From: Lepturacanthus savala
Lineage: Eukaryota > Chordata > Actinopteri > Scombriformes > Trichiuridae
Assembly (NCBI GenBank): GCA_030544235.1
Contig: CM060477.1
Location: forward strand, 1,973,934-2,037,933
DNA length: 64,000 nucleotides
Reading direction: 5' to 3'
This document shows, piece after piece, positions 32,453-45,190 of the stretch. Below the pieces are notes generated by a model. It was given only the letters and a program-made list of their open reading frames with translations. It was not told the DNA's origin and did no database searches. Position numbers and translations under genes: made by a program. Every line of letters begins with the position of its first letter. Position 1 is the stretch's first letter.

Positions 32453-34499
32453 GTCGACTGTGTCCACTGAGACACTGCCAAATGATTCAAGATACCATGT
32501 GGTGCAGATTGAATGTGACAATTATCGCTTTTGTTTCATTTTTAAGAGCTACGGTTCACATTAAGACGTCTTTGTTTTCACTGCCGTCCAAACGGCGCAC
32601 CGTAAGCAGAGCGTCATGTTTCCTTGGCCGTGACTTCAACTGTGACGTGTTGCTGTATTTGTGCTTGATATCGTATCATGTGACTGGATCTGGACTAAAA
32701 GGATAATGAGGAGTTTGAACGTGATTCTACTTCTTACACTGAGGTTTCTGGCTCTGAGTAGTAGCACAGTTTTGGTTTCGATAGCCACATTGTTACAGCC
32801 GTGACTCATGAGTCTATCTGGACACCCACAAAGTCTTCTGAGCATATTTTGGATTCCAAACCAAGCTTTCTATTGCTTTTGTCCTTTTCCCCCTTGGATG
32901 GGATGGTGTAGTGGACCGAGCTGATCGCCTCACCTCTCCTCAAACATTAATCACTCAGTCAGAGTCTTTGCCAGATAGTTCAGTCTTGAAATTTATTAAA
33001 GTAAAAACCTAGTCTGGCAGGTTGATGAATTAATAATAATGTTCACATGAAGGTCTATTCAAAGTGGGAAGAAAAGTGGCAAAAAAAAATCAAGGTCTCC
33101 TCACTATCACTTTGGACTTATGAGATATCTGAATTAAATATTACCCTGGGAAAGATTTGCATAGATCAAAATAGGCTGAAGGCACATCACACATATAAAT
33201 AAATGTATATTTAGAGCGTAATGTCCACATCTTTGGATGAATGCATTGAAAGGTACAGCGTGTAAGAAATGAAATATAACATATAGTATGTTTAATAACT
33301 TTATAATTGAATCAAAATAAAAATGGTTGTGTCTGCTCGATTTAACTACATGCAGTGTGGGAACACAAAACCTGAATTAAGAAATCCAATATAAGTGAGA
33401 AAGTCAGTGTTGACCTAGTTCAACCTGTGCATCGTGGTTTAACTGGTTTAGACGGCTGCCAAACCCCGATGAGGAAATGTGGTTATGTTAAGACAGGTTT
33501 AAGTGCTTCCTTAAATAAATCAAGAGGTGAATCACACATTTTACTGATGCAGAAATGAGAGAAAACACAAACATTGCAGCATTCTTTCAACAGCCTTAAA
33601 ATTGAACATCGGAGTTGGCAATTAAACTTGTCTACAATACAAAATGATGTACTCCAACCATATGGATAAATATATCTTTCTATTTAGAACTAACAACACA
33701 CGTTGGCTGGATCCAATTTTCCTTCCCCGCATGTTCCCCTGTATCTTAAAAAAAAAATAAGTGTAAGCACATTTTGCAGACTGGTAAGTGCTTTAATTGC
33801 TGATAACAACGTATAAATGGGTTCTATAAATGTCAACAGAAAGTGCTGCTTGCATATTTTATTGTCTGTACTCGTTTTATCAGATAAGAGAACGGCTCCG
33901 GCGATTGGCAAAGAAACACAAAGCATGTGTGGGACGGTGAGAGTGATGAAACGCATGTGATGGGATTTTCTATGTTTAAAGCCACTTCTCCAACTTTCAC
34001 ATTTCTAATCCTCTCATCAACAGATCTGAATAAACACCACAGAACATTGACTATCACGTAATAGAGGAGGTAAGGGAGAAACAAATGTCTGTACCTTAGG
34101 CCCATAGAAATAAATTCATCCAAAGAGACAAGTCAGATCAGCCTTCAAATGAACTAAATATCTAAACTTTTCACATGCATACAACTGTAAATATATTTCG
34201 GATTGTTTTTGTCTTATTACTCAATACCTTAGCATCAAAAATACTCACATTTGATGTTATTTCCTTTATAAATGTTGCCTTTTTAATAAAAATGTGTGTA
34301 ATTGTCTGGTAAAATGTAGATATGGTTTAAATAAGTTGAATTTTAAGACTTAATACCCGTTGGGTATGTGGTTTAATGCTAAAACATGTAGCACATTTAG
34401 CTGTAAATCGTCTTAAGTTTGTACTTTAAATGTCTTTGGTTCAGTGTTTACTTCTTATTTACCTGCCTTTCCTTTTTTCGCCTATTTCCTAAAGGATAG
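32453..34499. other. No recognised feature
   Basis: About 2 kb of unique-looking, mostly AT-rich DNA. Short frames on both strands carry no motifs. There are no microsatellites in this stretch, which is unusual for the window. Confidence 0.4.
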
Positions 34500-34840
34500 A
34501 GCTTGATGCCCTGCACAGTGGGGCTGTTGCCCTTCAACTTTGGTGTCTTTCACATTTTAATAAACTTGTGTTTGAGGGTGTGAGTCAGTGAGAGTACAGC
34601 TGACTCCATGGCAGCAAACGGGGAGGAATCAGCCTCACATTTGTGTTCATTAGGATGTAGGGGATACATGGGGTGTGTCTGCCAAACGGCGGGTGATGGA
34701 CCGTAATCCTGCTGCTTTCGGTAGCTCTCAGTGTGCAGCTCTCGGCCCCCGGCTGCTACGACCCGGTTCAAACCTTCCTCCTCCATCTGTGGGAGGCAAC
34801 ACGGCCTGTCTAGTAACTGTGAGCTGGCAGGAAGACGTAA
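34500..34840. other. GC-balanced unique block
   Basis: Low-repeat sequence with AATAAA near 34559 and a GC-richer part at 34680-34790. ACCCGGTTCAAACC at 34759-34772 resembles a tRNA box B, but no matching acceptor stem was found. Could be regulatory DNA or a non-coding exon. Confidence 0.2.
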
Positions 34841-35054
34841 GGAGTAAGGTCAGGAGAGGTGCATTAGGAGTTGGAGTAGTTAAGAGTGGTCACAGCAAAG
34901 GTCAGGCAGTTTCCTCGTATGACTTATCTGCCTGTCACCTTCTGTTTTAGCTAGTGTTGACTTGGTCAGACGACATATACCCGTCAAAGGATGATTTTTG
35001 TTGTAGAAAAAACACGAAAATCTACTTAAGGCTAAAATTTTATTTATTAAACTG

Positions 35055-35165
35055 GATGCGTCATCCATCAGAGCTGTCGGCACTAAATGCGGCGACGTCC
35101 TCCATCACCAGCAGCTTCTCTCTGCTACTGTTTTAACCTTTTATTTTATTAAACTTTTAGCGTGT
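35055..35165 (+). repeat. Interspersed family G, copy 1
   Basis: ATCCATCAGAGCTGTCGG, CACTAAATGCGGCGACGTC and TCCATCACCAGCAGCTTCTC, TCTGCTACTGTTTTAACC match 60806-60900 almost base for base, apart from a 6-base insertion in the other copy. Downstream pieces (AAAATGTGACTAAA near 35299, AAGA.TAAAACTGAATTGA near 35357) also recur near 60929 and 60960. Confidence 0.85.
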
Positions 35166-36220
35166 TGGGAACATTCAGTAACTCTGGTTGTGTCACTTCA
35201 AAACACGTCCCTGTGTCGCACTGAACGAAACTAAGGTTCCTACCAATAATTCCTGTTGTTACAGATACTATAAACAAGACTAAAATTCCATTGACTAAAA
35301 TGTGACTAAACAAAAAAGAATGCAACTTCTAATTATAAGGATATTTGACACAAGAATAAGATTAAAACTGAATTGAGCAGACAGAATTAACACTTGTTAT
35401 AGCCTCAAACGAGCTTTCAAACACAAAGAAACTAGATAACAACAAGCATGTTGCTCCACCAGGGATTCACCACATGCAGAGCTTTTCCTTCCTTGATACA
35501 TGGTTTATAGCCAGAACACGATCAGAAAGATTTTCATCCCCAGAGTGAATCATCTCATCATGATAATGAATTAATTCCTTGCCCACTTGGCAACATTAGC
35601 ATTAATTTAGAGTTTGGTTTCTGGCAAATTGGTGAGTGGAAGTCTAATATTCACTCTCCCGTTTCTTTTCTGCTTTTAGTCTTTTTATTCTTGACTTAAT
35701 TATCTGGGGCCTCATTACAGCAAACATTCCTAACTGCTTGTCTTATCTCAACTTACATTTCAAAGATAGAAAAAAGAGAAATAAAAATCCCTGTTAACAG
35801 AAGCGATTCCTAAACACGTGGCCTGTATCTGTGTTTAGAATGTACACGGGGCTGTAATGTAATATCAGCGGCTGCCTCGCTCCACTTGTCACTGCCTATA
35901 GGACGAAGCTGTAATGAACAAGAAAAGACAGGCGCTCAATTTTGGCTCCGGAGCTGGACGTAGAACGTCAATCAAACTCAAAAAGAATCATCTCAGCAGT
36001 CTATATATATACAACATGGCCTGGAGAAACTTAAAGCATTATCATAATGTTTGAGAGTATAAGATGAGAGTGAAGCCTCCACCCCCCAAAAATATAGAAA
36101 TCAGAGATGTGAGGTGACAGTAATGAGCTGAAAGACCTCAAAACTGCAAACAACTAAACCTTAACAAGTGGAAATATCTTTATTCTCTCTATCTTTATTC
36201 TCTCATTCCATGATTTTGTC
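35166..36220. other. Unique DNA with candidate conserved stretches at 35510-35740 and 35790-35995
   Basis: Low-repeat blocks with AATGAATTAATTCC, GCATTAATTTAGAG, AGTGTCTG-free and GC-balanced text such as CAGCGGCTGCCTCGCTCCAC near 35866. No frame. A TATATATATA run is at 36002. Confidence 0.3.
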
Positions 36221-36490
36221 TTGATTTTAGTCAATTTAACCCTTTCCTGCCTTTTCTACAGGTCACTACAGCTGTTTAAAAGTTTGATTTCTGCTTCTAC
36301 CTTTGATGAAAATATACATTTACAGGTAAAAATATATATAGTTGCATCAAATAAGGAAATACTGATTATTTGTCCACTCAGTTGTACGTCATGCGTCATT
36401 AGCTTCAACTTCATTGCAATGTCAATTACTACCAGTGTTTCTCTTGAAAATAATTCATATCCTGTAATGTTTTAACTATAAATACATTTA
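36221..36490 (+). repeat. Interspersed family F, copy 1 (AACCCTTTC type)
   Basis: GATTTTAGTC, ATTTAACCCTTTCCTGCC, GGTCACTACA, CAGCTGTTTAAA, GCTTCTACCTT, CAATGCAATGTCAATTA-like, GTTTCTCTTGAAAATAATTC and ATATCCTGTAAT follow in order, as at 41024-41285. AACCCTTTCATGCA is a known style of teleost non-autonomous DNA transposon end. Confidence 0.8.
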
Positions 36491-36904
36491 TTTAGGTCTT
36501 TATGGTGTAATTTGAGTTTTTTTTTTACATGTATAACTACCACACACAGTTTTCAAGTCCACTTGAGTGGACGAATAAATATACCTTTAGAAAAACAAGA
36601 TAATTCAGTCACCATTTATTTAATGGGTCCTTAACTACATATGAACAGGAAACTATTATATCAACTACTGTGTAGTTCATAGAATAAATTTCATATATAT
36701 GCTCATGTAGTTCACTCAGTATTGGACCAGTTGTACCAAATAAGACATTTTCACTTGTTTTTTTCACATTGGTCACTATAACCTGTTATTCTGAAGCCTA
36801 ATAATGTTATTTCTTCTTCCAAATATAATATAATCTTGCTTTATATCACTTTTATGAGTCTGGGCTTCAAATGTCACATATCTTATTTGAATTTTTACCA
36901 TCTC
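36491..36904. other. AT-rich sequence, probably the rest of family F
   Basis: Contains TTTTCAAGTCCACTTGAGTG (36550-36569), a near-palindrome around CCACTTGAGTGG, and TTGTACCAAATAAGACATTTTC. Related TAATTGTACCAAAA words lie downstream of the second F copy (41490) and at 28620. Confidence 0.4.
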
Positions 36905-37060
36905 TAACTCGATTTTAAGCCTCTGTCTGGAAGCTCTGCCTCTTCTCTGATTGGCTAATTTCACTGGCTGTTGATGGAACATGGAGAGTAACTGTATAGT
37001 TGTGACATCACAGCTGGTTTTAAGGCCTTCTTCTTACCAAAATTATGATTCGGGACATTT
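36905..37060 (+). repeat. Interspersed family C copy (GTGACATCACA type)
   Basis: CTTCTCTGATTGGCTAATTT, CTGTATAGTTGTGACATCAC and AGCTGGTTTTAAGG are shared with the copies at 59195, 59755 and 61160 and, inverted, with 50560. Confidence 0.75.
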
Positions 37061-37682
37061 TCAGAAAGAGCTCAGGGAAGATTTCCTTCCACGGACGCAT
37101 CATGTCCCGACTCTTCAGCTGGATTAACTTCTGCCTTTAATTCATTTACTAAAAGTATTATCCCTAATGTGAATCCCTGTAATCCTGCACCGTGGGCGTT
37201 TGTTTGGAGCCGGAACTCCAGCTTTTGGAGCCGCACCCGTCGCTAACGTTTGTGCTACGGGTGAGTCGTCGACTTTCAAAAACCTGCCAATATTTCTCAA
37301 AAACATGAGTTTGTGGCTTCACAGAAAGACTCTGACACGTTTTTTTTAGTTTTTTCCTGCGGTAGCGGCGACGCCTGATGTGACGACGTGAGTTATGTGC
37401 AGCCTCCAAATCAAACTGATGAACACAAAGGACCATCGTGATGCTGCAGCAGAAATAATGACGACCTTGTGATTCTCTCAAATCACTTCGAGGACTCAAA
37501 CATCCTGCTGATGATTAATCCACGTACAGCCAGTAAATAATTAGTGTTGCATTGACTTCCAGTCATTCACTTTCTACTAAAACCACAGCAAAACAGTCGT
37601 GTTCCATGAAATACGACGTAGACGTGTTTTATTTGGTGAAACTTTTACAAAATTCCGAATAAAACCTTCAGTTGTGAGACGA
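37061..37682. other. No recognised gene
   Basis: GC-balanced unique sequence. The - strand frame at 37164-37499 is 111 codons with Arg-rich content and no recognised domain. Confidence 0.35.
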
Positions 37683-37765
37683 TGTCAAACGTTCATGAGC
37701 AAACAGGATATCCTGGTCATGTGACCTCATGAATTGCATGTCCTTCCAAAATAAAAGCTCCCTGT
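37683..37765 (+). repeat. Interspersed family A, copy 2
   Basis: Short copy with ATCCTGGTCATGTGACCT, CATGAATTGCATGTCCTTCC and AAATAAAAGCTCCC. Confidence 0.75.
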
Positions 37766-38412
37766 AAAAAAAACATCACAGATTTTAAGGTAAAGAAGCG
37801 TCATCAGGCTTCTCTACATGTCCTCAACTCATCATTTAGAAGTATATTTCTATAATAAATCAAGATTTTCTGCAATTTTTAGTTGGTGTAACTGAAAAAG
37901 AATGATAAATTTTATATATATAACGTCTTGATTTTAAGTTTAAACCCTTCTAGGGTAGTATTATAAACTTATCTTTATCTATTTGTTCCCTTTACCTTTT
38001 GTTAATTCACATTTATGAATGTAAATGCATCATAAATCAGCCATAACTGGTTTTGTTATGTTATTTATTTGAATTTAATTAGAAATGTGAACTTCTCAGG
38101 TCAGTTTAGAACATTCATCCCATTGAACACAGGCTTTTACTATAGAGAGAATGAACCAAGGAACCAATGAATCTCAGATTGAGAAGATAATTATTCGTAT
38201 TATTATTTTTTCTTAATGGAAAAAAAAGTAGAATCTAGTTTTATTTCCAATTAGTATGTGTGAGGTTAACACGGATGGGAAACACAAGCAGTTATTTCAA
38301 TAAGTAACGTTAGAAAAGATCCAAATCAGCACATTTGCATAATTGTGTTTACGATAGTAAAAAAATAAAAAGGACAATAATGACTTTCGCTGAAGCGTGC
38401 ACACCCAGGTCA
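37766..38412. other. AT-rich spacer
   Basis: No frame, repeat or RNA recognised. Confidence 0.4.
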
Positions 38413-38432
38413 TGTGTGTGTGTGTGTGTGTG
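38413..38432. repeat. Short (GT)n run
   Basis: GT run of 20 bases. Confidence 0.9.
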
Positions 38433-39070
38433 AGATCAGAGGTTTGTAAATTGTTTATCCGAGTATAAAAAGCGTGAATGCTCGATGCAACGTGACGATA
38501 ACGATGGGAAGTCAGCGGGAACGTGTGAGTGGAATTTTACTCTTAAAAAAAAAAAAAGGAAGGGGCCTGAAGCAACCTGAGTCGGCGGCGTGTGGAGCCC
38601 CTAATGCAGCCGGCAATAAACATAATTACAGATCAGCTTGGCTTCGTTTCACGTTTCTAGAAGCGAGAAAAAAGCTGATTTCCTGTTTATCTAGATGAGG
38701 AGAGAGATAAGGACGTTTTATCCGACTTTCAACAAAGAGGCTTCTCCTGCTTTAACACACACACATATACACACATGGGGCCGATCATGTGACTCATTAG
38801 CATGTGTCACACCGGGTTAGAGGTGACGCCGCGTGTGTGTTTGCGTCTGTAGTTTTTTAACACTGACATTGGAGGTTTTTATCGAGAGAATGTGTCGACA
38901 GGAAAAACCCGCAGGAAACGTTTTCATACCCTTCCTCCTCCTCCTCCTCCTCAAACTGAAAATGAATATGATGGGGAGTCATAGGTGTAAATCCAGGGGC
39001 GTCTTAAAAGTCTTAAAACACAAATAAATAACTTTGAAAATTAAAGAAAAGTCAAATAAATGCATAAACG
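38433..39070. other. Unique DNA, candidate conserved stretch at 38560-38720
   Basis: GGCAATAAACATAATTACAG near 38611 lies in a low-repeat GC-balanced block. A (CTC)n run is at 38935-38952. No convincing frame. Confidence 0.25.
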
Positions 39071-39145
39071 TCCTCAAAGTGGTTTGGTCCAGATGCTGTT
39101 TACCAGTGGCTAACCGCTAGTAGCTAGCAACACGTGATTTTTTTG
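39071..39145 (+). repeat. Interspersed family B, truncated copy
   Basis: TCCTCAAAGTGGTTTGGTCC, AGATGCTGTTTACCAGTGGC and TAACCGCTAGTAGCTAGC match the left parts of the copies at 51369 and 57507. The right half with GTTAACGAGCTCTAACGA is absent. Confidence 0.75.
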
Positions 39146-39433
39146 ATATTTTTTGGTATTTTCTCATAATTTGTGTAAACTTACATGTAAACTTTTAAAT
39201 CGGCTTAAGACATAAAAATAAATACGTACTTTTACCAACAGTGAGAGTGTGAGCAGGCCGACTGTATTGCTGCTGCAGGTCCAACCATAATAACCTTGAT
39301 AAATAGCCACAAAACCACAAAAATTAAAACATCGGACTGGGAAAAATGATAAATAAGGCCATCACTTCTCTGCTTGCTAATCTGATAGCAAGACGTTTAG
39401 CTTCAGACTGACTGAGACGCTTATTACTGAACA
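39146..39433. other. No recognised feature
   Basis: Unique-looking AT-rich DNA. Confidence 0.4.
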
Positions 39434-39453
39434 CCCCCCCCCCCCCCCCCCCC
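39434..39453. repeat. Poly-C homopolymer of 20 bases
   Basis: Uninterrupted C20 on + (G20 on -). It is the only long C/G homopolymer in the window. Confidence 0.95.
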
Positions 39454-39539
39454 GTCCTATAATAAAAAGCCTGTACCAGTCATTTGATTGACTTCAACAA
39501 CCCTTCCCACCCACCTACTCCGTCCCACCGGTGCTAAAA

Positions 39540-39965
39540 AGGGTGTTTCCTGACAAGCGAGGTCGTTTTACATTCGTGCGTTTAAAGGTTTTAAGGGCCA
39601 AGGCTCGGGTTGAAAATTTATTAGCTATTGTATAATGTTTCATGCAGGAGCCCGGGCGGCTTCGCCTCGTGTTTTTCGCTCTCCGAGTATTTTAATAGCG
39701 GTGAGAGTTGAAGCTGTCAGGGCTCAGCCTGAGGGAAGCTCACCTCTCGCATTTCTGACTGATTGCGTAAACTCCTGTCAAACAACAAAAGAGAGGTCGC
39801 CTGCATCGTAATTACCCCCCAACTCTGCCTCTGCACATTATTTTTACATCCACTCCAAGGCTGCACTTTATTGAATATTAACCTGGAGTTCATGCTGCTA
39901 ATTAATGAGGGTCGAGTTTCTGATTTATGCTGAACTATTATGACCTAAAGCTATAGAAATAATGG
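39540..39965. promoter_or_regulatory. Candidate conserved non-coding element
   Basis: About 420 bases of high-complexity DNA with mixed GC-rich (GGAGCCCGGGCGGCTTCGCC near 39647) and homeobox-like AT parts (GCTGCTAATTAATGAGGGTC at 39893-39912, CATCGTAATTACCCCCC). No long frame. Confidence 0.35.
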
Positions 39966-40450
39966 AATAAATGCATCAGACAAGCACCAATAATTGCATA
40001 GTGGACACATTTTTCCCAAGAAATAGTGGATAATCAGTTGAAGTTTTAGCTAAAATTACTACTTTACATCAAACACCTTATTTTATATCCTCAGCTCTTT
40101 TTGTAGCTGCTAATTTCAACTATTTATCCACTATTCCCTTGTATCTTAACAACTATTAATCCCCTTTTGTTGCTCGTTTTTCTACTTTACACAAAGCATT
40201 TGGATATATTTCTTAAATCAAATCATTATTTCAATTTAGTCTCGAGCTACTTTACAATCTCTCCTTGTATGTCCTGGCAAGTACTGAGTTACACACCCCG
40301 AGGTATTAATACTCTGACTGGGAATCACTGATTTATCCATGAACTGATCCTCGCTGGCTTCACCTTTAGGGAATATCAGCAAATTTCATAAAAAACACAA
40401 GAACTCGATACCACTGATTGGTTTATTAGACACAGACATTTACTTTTAAG
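39966..40450. other. No recognised feature
   Basis: AT-rich unique DNA. Confidence 0.4.
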
Positions 40451-40581
40451 GTGTGTGTGTGTGTGTGTTGGTTTTGCTATACTTGTGGGGTCCAAGTATT
40501 GAGAAACAACCTTTTCTGTGAGGACGTTTCTGGCTGTGAGGACGTTTTAGGTGGTCTACACAAATATTATGCTGCAATTGA

Positions 40582-40635
<54 letters not shown>
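40451..40635. repeat. Two (GT)n microsatellites 115 bases apart
   Basis: GT runs at 40451-40469 and 40585-40635. Between them are two copies of CTGTGAGGACGTTT (near 40517 and 40535), a small direct repeat. Confidence 0.95.
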
Positions 40636-40636
<1 letters not shown>

Positions 40637-41023
40637 CAGCAACATTAAACCAGCTGCCCACTCTTTTTATCTCTGCACAGTCACAGCCGTTAACAGGATT
40701 TCGGCGACAAATTCCACGGAGGATAATTACATCAATCTTATTACAAACTCGACTAATCCTGTTACAAAAAAAGTGGTAATTGAGTAAAACGGAGATCGTT
40801 CACAACACTGATTTGATGCTTTTGAAGAAATGAAGCCACAAATATTACGTTTGAAAACAGGGACGAAACCTTTCAGATATTATTGTGAATTATCTTTTGC
40901 ATGCATGTAAAAAAATCCATCTTTATTCTATAGATAGATTTATTTGTCCAATTTATCTGATTTTGGCAGAATTAAACCAACATGGAGTAGAATTATTTTA
41001 TTCCACTGGCAGATCATTTATCG
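40636..41023. other. Unique block, part possibly conserved
   Basis: The part 40690-40800 is high-complexity (GAGGATAATTACATCAATC). The part after 40900 is AT-rich with TAGATAGATTTATTTG and may be the start of the family F element. Confidence 0.25.
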
Positions 41024-41290
41024 TTTTATTTTCCTTGATTTTAGTCGATTTAACCCTTTCATGCATGGAGGTCACTACATTCTACAGCTGTTTAAACGTT
41101 TTATTTATGCTTCTACCTTCTATAAAAAGATTTCAGGTCGAAAATATATAGTTTTGATTTTATATTTGGAGGAAAATCAGCTGTACATCATGTATTATTT
41201 CAATTTCAATGCAATGTCAATTATGACGAGTGTTTTTCTTGAAAATAATTCATATCCTGTAATCTTTTGACTATAAATCAACCTTTTTTA
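41024..41290 (+). repeat. Interspersed family F, copy 2
   Basis: CCTTGATTTTAGTCGATTTA, ACCCTTTCATGCATGGAGGT, CACTACA, CAGCTGTTTAAACG, AATGCAATGTCAATTA, TTCTTGAAAATAATTCATAT and CCTGTAAT, as in copy 1. Confidence 0.8.
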
Positions 41291-41778
41291 ATGGTTTTTA
41301 AATGTTTATTCATCCTTTTATTATAGTATTATCATGAACTCTATTGTTTTACGTCTGTAAATATGTATAAAACTCCTTAATAAAAAAAGAAAAAGACTGA
41401 TCTTATTATAATTCATGCATAAGTTTCTTAAAACAAAACCAAATTGAACCAAATCAGGAAACAAACCAGTAGAAAATAACAACTTTTGGACTAATTGTAC
41501 CAAAACCAAGTTTCTTTCTGCAGTTTTTTGCAGCGCAGCCGTAAAGTCAACACTTACTGAGGTGGAATGATTTAATAATTGTGATGCAAACTGATGTTTT
41601 TCAGCAGCGAGGAAGCCGAAGCCCTACTTTTCATTTGCACAGTGACCTTGTTCCGTTTCGGTCCAGCAGCTGCTCGCTCTGTTTTTTCTTTTTTTTTTTT
41701 TTTTCTCCCCGTGCCACAGCAGCAGCTGAGGAGCCATTTTGGGGCCTGATGCATTCAACAGCTGGTGGTGCCAAGCCT
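41291..41778. other. No recognised gene; T-rich run at 41684-41704
   Basis: AT-rich to 41570, then GC-balanced unique sequence up to the GAG array. Confidence 0.4.
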
Positions 41779-41830
41779 GAGGAGGAGGAGGAGGAGGAGG
41801 AGGAGGAGGAGGAGGAGGAGGAGGAGGAGG
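41779..41830. repeat. (GAG)n trinucleotide array
   Basis: About 17 perfect GAG units. Frames of poly-Glu or poly-Arg (+) and poly-Ser, poly-Pro or poly-Leu (-) are artefacts. Confidence 0.96.
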
Positions 41831-42059
41831 TCGGCTGTCTGTGGTAGAAACATGGGACACGGAGCATGTCGGACGACGGGAACGTCGCCAAATTGCAAAA
41901 CAATGTTTTTTTCCGGGGAGGAACAGGCTCCGTTCTGCTCTTCCTGGATCTGAGGACTGACCCACAGTTGCATTTTAAACGTCTCATCATTCAAACACCA
42001 CGTGATGCAGGACTTTGTTTCTTTCTTTTTCTAAATGCATGTGTTTTGGAGCTGGCTGC
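41831..42059. other. No recognised feature
   Basis: GC-balanced unique DNA with overlapping short frames. Confidence 0.4.
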
Positions 42060-42215
42060 AGCTTGAATGTGTTAATTAACCTTCAATTTACAAAACAGTA
42101 GAGATTGAAATGAAATAAAATGGAATTATCCTCCACATACACCACAATTCAATATATTTCTGTTATTCTATTTAATGTAATACTCAACTTTTCCTGTTTG
42201 AAATGTATTGTTTCA
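42060..42215 (+). repeat. Interspersed family H, copy 2
   Basis: TGTTAATTAACCTTCAATTT, ACAAAACAGTAGAGAT and TCTGTTATTC blocks match 19845-19990. Confidence 0.55.
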
Positions 42216-43004
42216 TCTGTTGCAGCTTCCTGTTTCTCTTTATTTCCACGTTAGGGAGTTTTTCCTTAAAATATATAGTTTTTGGTGCATTTCGTCCAAA
42301 TATCACATTCCATATACAGATAATTTTGCTAATTTCAGGGTTTTTTTTCTTGGATTTTATCCATTTAGTCTTGTTTTCTGAATTTAAGATTAAATTATTT
42401 GAATTTTTTATCTTAATTTGTATTTTTATCTCAAAAAACCTTGAAATAATTCAAGATAATTCTACTTAATATTGGATTAATTGTATATATGATATTTTCC
42501 CTGATAATATTTCATTGTTTTTCAGTGCAATGAACAATTAGCATTTTCATCAATTGATATATTTATATAATTTATTTATTCTTATGTATTGAGCCCTGTA
42601 GAATTCTCACTAACTTCACATTTCTGCTGCATTATTTGTCTCGTTTCACACATTCGGGGCCGGATTGGACTGTTTATCAGACCAGTTCTGGACCCCGAGC
42701 CTCATGTTTGACACCCCTGGTGCGAACAAAGAAGTATCCTTATAAAAAAGCATCACAAGACAGGGGTCATGACCTTTCTCTTGAAATTTCTCAAACCTCA
42801 AACTGCTGCAGCAACAGCCAGATGTTCAAAGCTTTTTTTTCTCTTCTTCTTCTCTGGTTTAGTGCATTGCTGCGTTCGCTGAGCATCGGTTTCGGTCGAT
42901 ATAAAGACGAGCGGCTGCCACATGAAGGTGGAGTTTCCTGTGAAGTTGTTTTTTTTTTTCTCCCTCAGACGTAAATCTCTCTGCATCTCAACCACTGAGA
43001 AAAA
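42216..43004. other. No recognised gene
   Basis: AT-rich to 42600. Unique afterwards, with T-rich runs at 42832 and 42950. Confidence 0.4.
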
Positions 43005-43103
43005 GAAGAAGAAGAAGAAGAAGAATTCCATTCCTCCGCCTTCATGTTTCACTCAATCACTGCAACCTGCTGCTCGAGCTTCTCTTTCCTTACAAATTAT
43101 GTG

Positions 43104-43167
<64 letters not shown>
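43005..43167. repeat. (AAG)n run and long (GT)n microsatellite
   Basis: AAG units at 43005-43024, then at 43107-43167 a 61-base GT run, the longest GT array in the window together with 52061-52120. Confidence 0.96.
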
Positions 43168-43169
<2 letters not shown>

Positions 43170-45190
43170 AGAGCAGTCTACAGAGACAGCTGAACAAATG
43201 CAGAGAGGGATAAACATTTGGACAGGACATGTCAAGTGGATGGTAAATCGTCTCCAGACAGAATCCTGATGAGTCACACGCTGCGTTTGATTCCATTTCT
43301 TTTCTTTCTTATATTTATTTTTATTCTTTTTTTCTCTAGAACCAGATTGAAAACTCTAAATCATTAGAAACGAGCCAAAAGTTATGACTGAAGCTCTAAA
43401 TGATTCATATATACCAACAAAAAGCAGACGCCTGCTGAGGTTTCTGGTAATATTCTATCTACTATATTCATTTCTACACTAATTAACTACTAATTACATG
43501 AACAAAAACTAAAGGAACATTTCAAATAAATTCATCTTCTAAATCAGATCATACATTAACCACTAAATATATTTAATATATCAGTTTCAACCCAATTTTC
43601 TGCCAAATAAATTCTTCTATACTATATATCACTATAGCTGGTAATATTTCTATACTTTAATTTAAAGATGCATGACTTTTACGTGTTAAATGTAGTATTT
43701 TTACTACATTAATGAGTTAGTTAAAGTGTAAATGAAGGTTTTTGGATGTTAATCCTGATTTAAAGAACTTTCTCTCATTCACTAATTAACTAACTAATGA
43801 TTATCTGCCTGGGATTTGATTCAGATTTGAAGGATTTTCTCTAATCACACGAGCAAAAAATCCCCAAAAAACAAAGACATCAACCTCTCTGAAACTTCTC
43901 TACATGACAAATCCATTTATCTGGAGCGTTGCATCACGTTTACACCGTTTGTGCACGTTTTATTCTAAATCCCGTGGCGTCATGTAGTTTTAAAACATGA
44001 AATAACTGTAGCAGAGGCAGCGGTTTGAGTAAATGGGAACATGATATCACATTCAAGCTGTTTTTGAATCCATTACTGGACCAATTTAGTAAAAAAAACA
44101 CCCAAACATTTATCCACCTGAGGCTCCGTTCTCTTTAACAGACATCGCAATCCACAAGACTTCACTTTCACTTTAGCTAAAAGGATCTAAGCTCTTCTTC
44201 TTCTTTCATTCTATCAGCAAATGCAGCAGCTGTTTTAGCTCCTCACAGCTCTTGTTATACCATAAATGCTGTGTTCCTGCTCTGATAACAGTGTTGGCCT
44301 GTGTTTCTGAGGGGGTTTAGTCCAGCCCCGCCGCCATGTCCTTATTTGACACTATACACCCCCTCTGCTGCACCCAAAGGTGTGCCAATGAATATTTTAG
44401 CAAGTCAAAATGGATATTACGTGCTGCCACAGGCCTGGACTCTACAGGTGGGGCATTAGTGACGGGCACGATCTCTGCACAGGGCGATGTCTCCATGGAA
44501 GAATCAGAGGCTCAGGTCACCACCAGCTGTTCTAATAAAAGAAGGTGGCGTCAGGAACGTTTCAGCTGCAGCGACAGATATTTTAGCAGTAGCTTCGTTT
44601 TCTCATGAATGGGTTCAACATCTTTTCTATGCTTCGTTTGGTGGGAACTCGGCAGAAGGATTGTGCAGATCTCAGTAACTGATCTGTGTTAAAATGTTAA
44701 AATCCACCTAAAAAAACCCTGACGCAGCATCAGCATTGATTTTTATGCATATAGCATATGAGAAAACCTCAGTTACAACACTACATAAAGTATAAAATGC
44801 TGTGATATATAATAAAATCTGATTTCATGGGCGAATAATTGATCTTTGGACTCTTATCTTCTTAATCATTGGAGATAATTTAGCTTATTTCAAGTTTTCA
44901 TTCATAGCAGGAAAACTGATAAATAGACCTGGGGATTAAGTGGTTAATAGAGATTTCTCCTCGTTTGATGTCCGTCCATCTACCTGCACCAGTTAAGAAT
45001 AAAACACGACTTCCTGTTCATCTTGAATGCAGATTCCTGTTCTTCCAGCTCCACATCCTTATGTGTCATCCAGGAGGTTTAAGGCGATACAGTCCTCATC
45101 AAAAGATAAGCTTTTCTTACAGTTCTTGTATTTCAGCCGAGACTTCTCTTCCCACAATCACAGGAATCGCCTTTAACCAGTTACTGTACA
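43168..45190. other. No recognised gene
   Basis: AT-rich and unique to 44090. The block 44280-44680 is GC-balanced and low in repeats, with + frames at 44336-44608 and 44487-44678 that overlap and have no domain. Nothing in 44690-45190. Confidence 0.35.

Noticed and set aside
34680..34775. tRNA gene around ACCCGGTTCAAACC
   Set aside because: A box B-like word is present, but no acceptor stem, anticodon loop or box A at the right distance could be paired.
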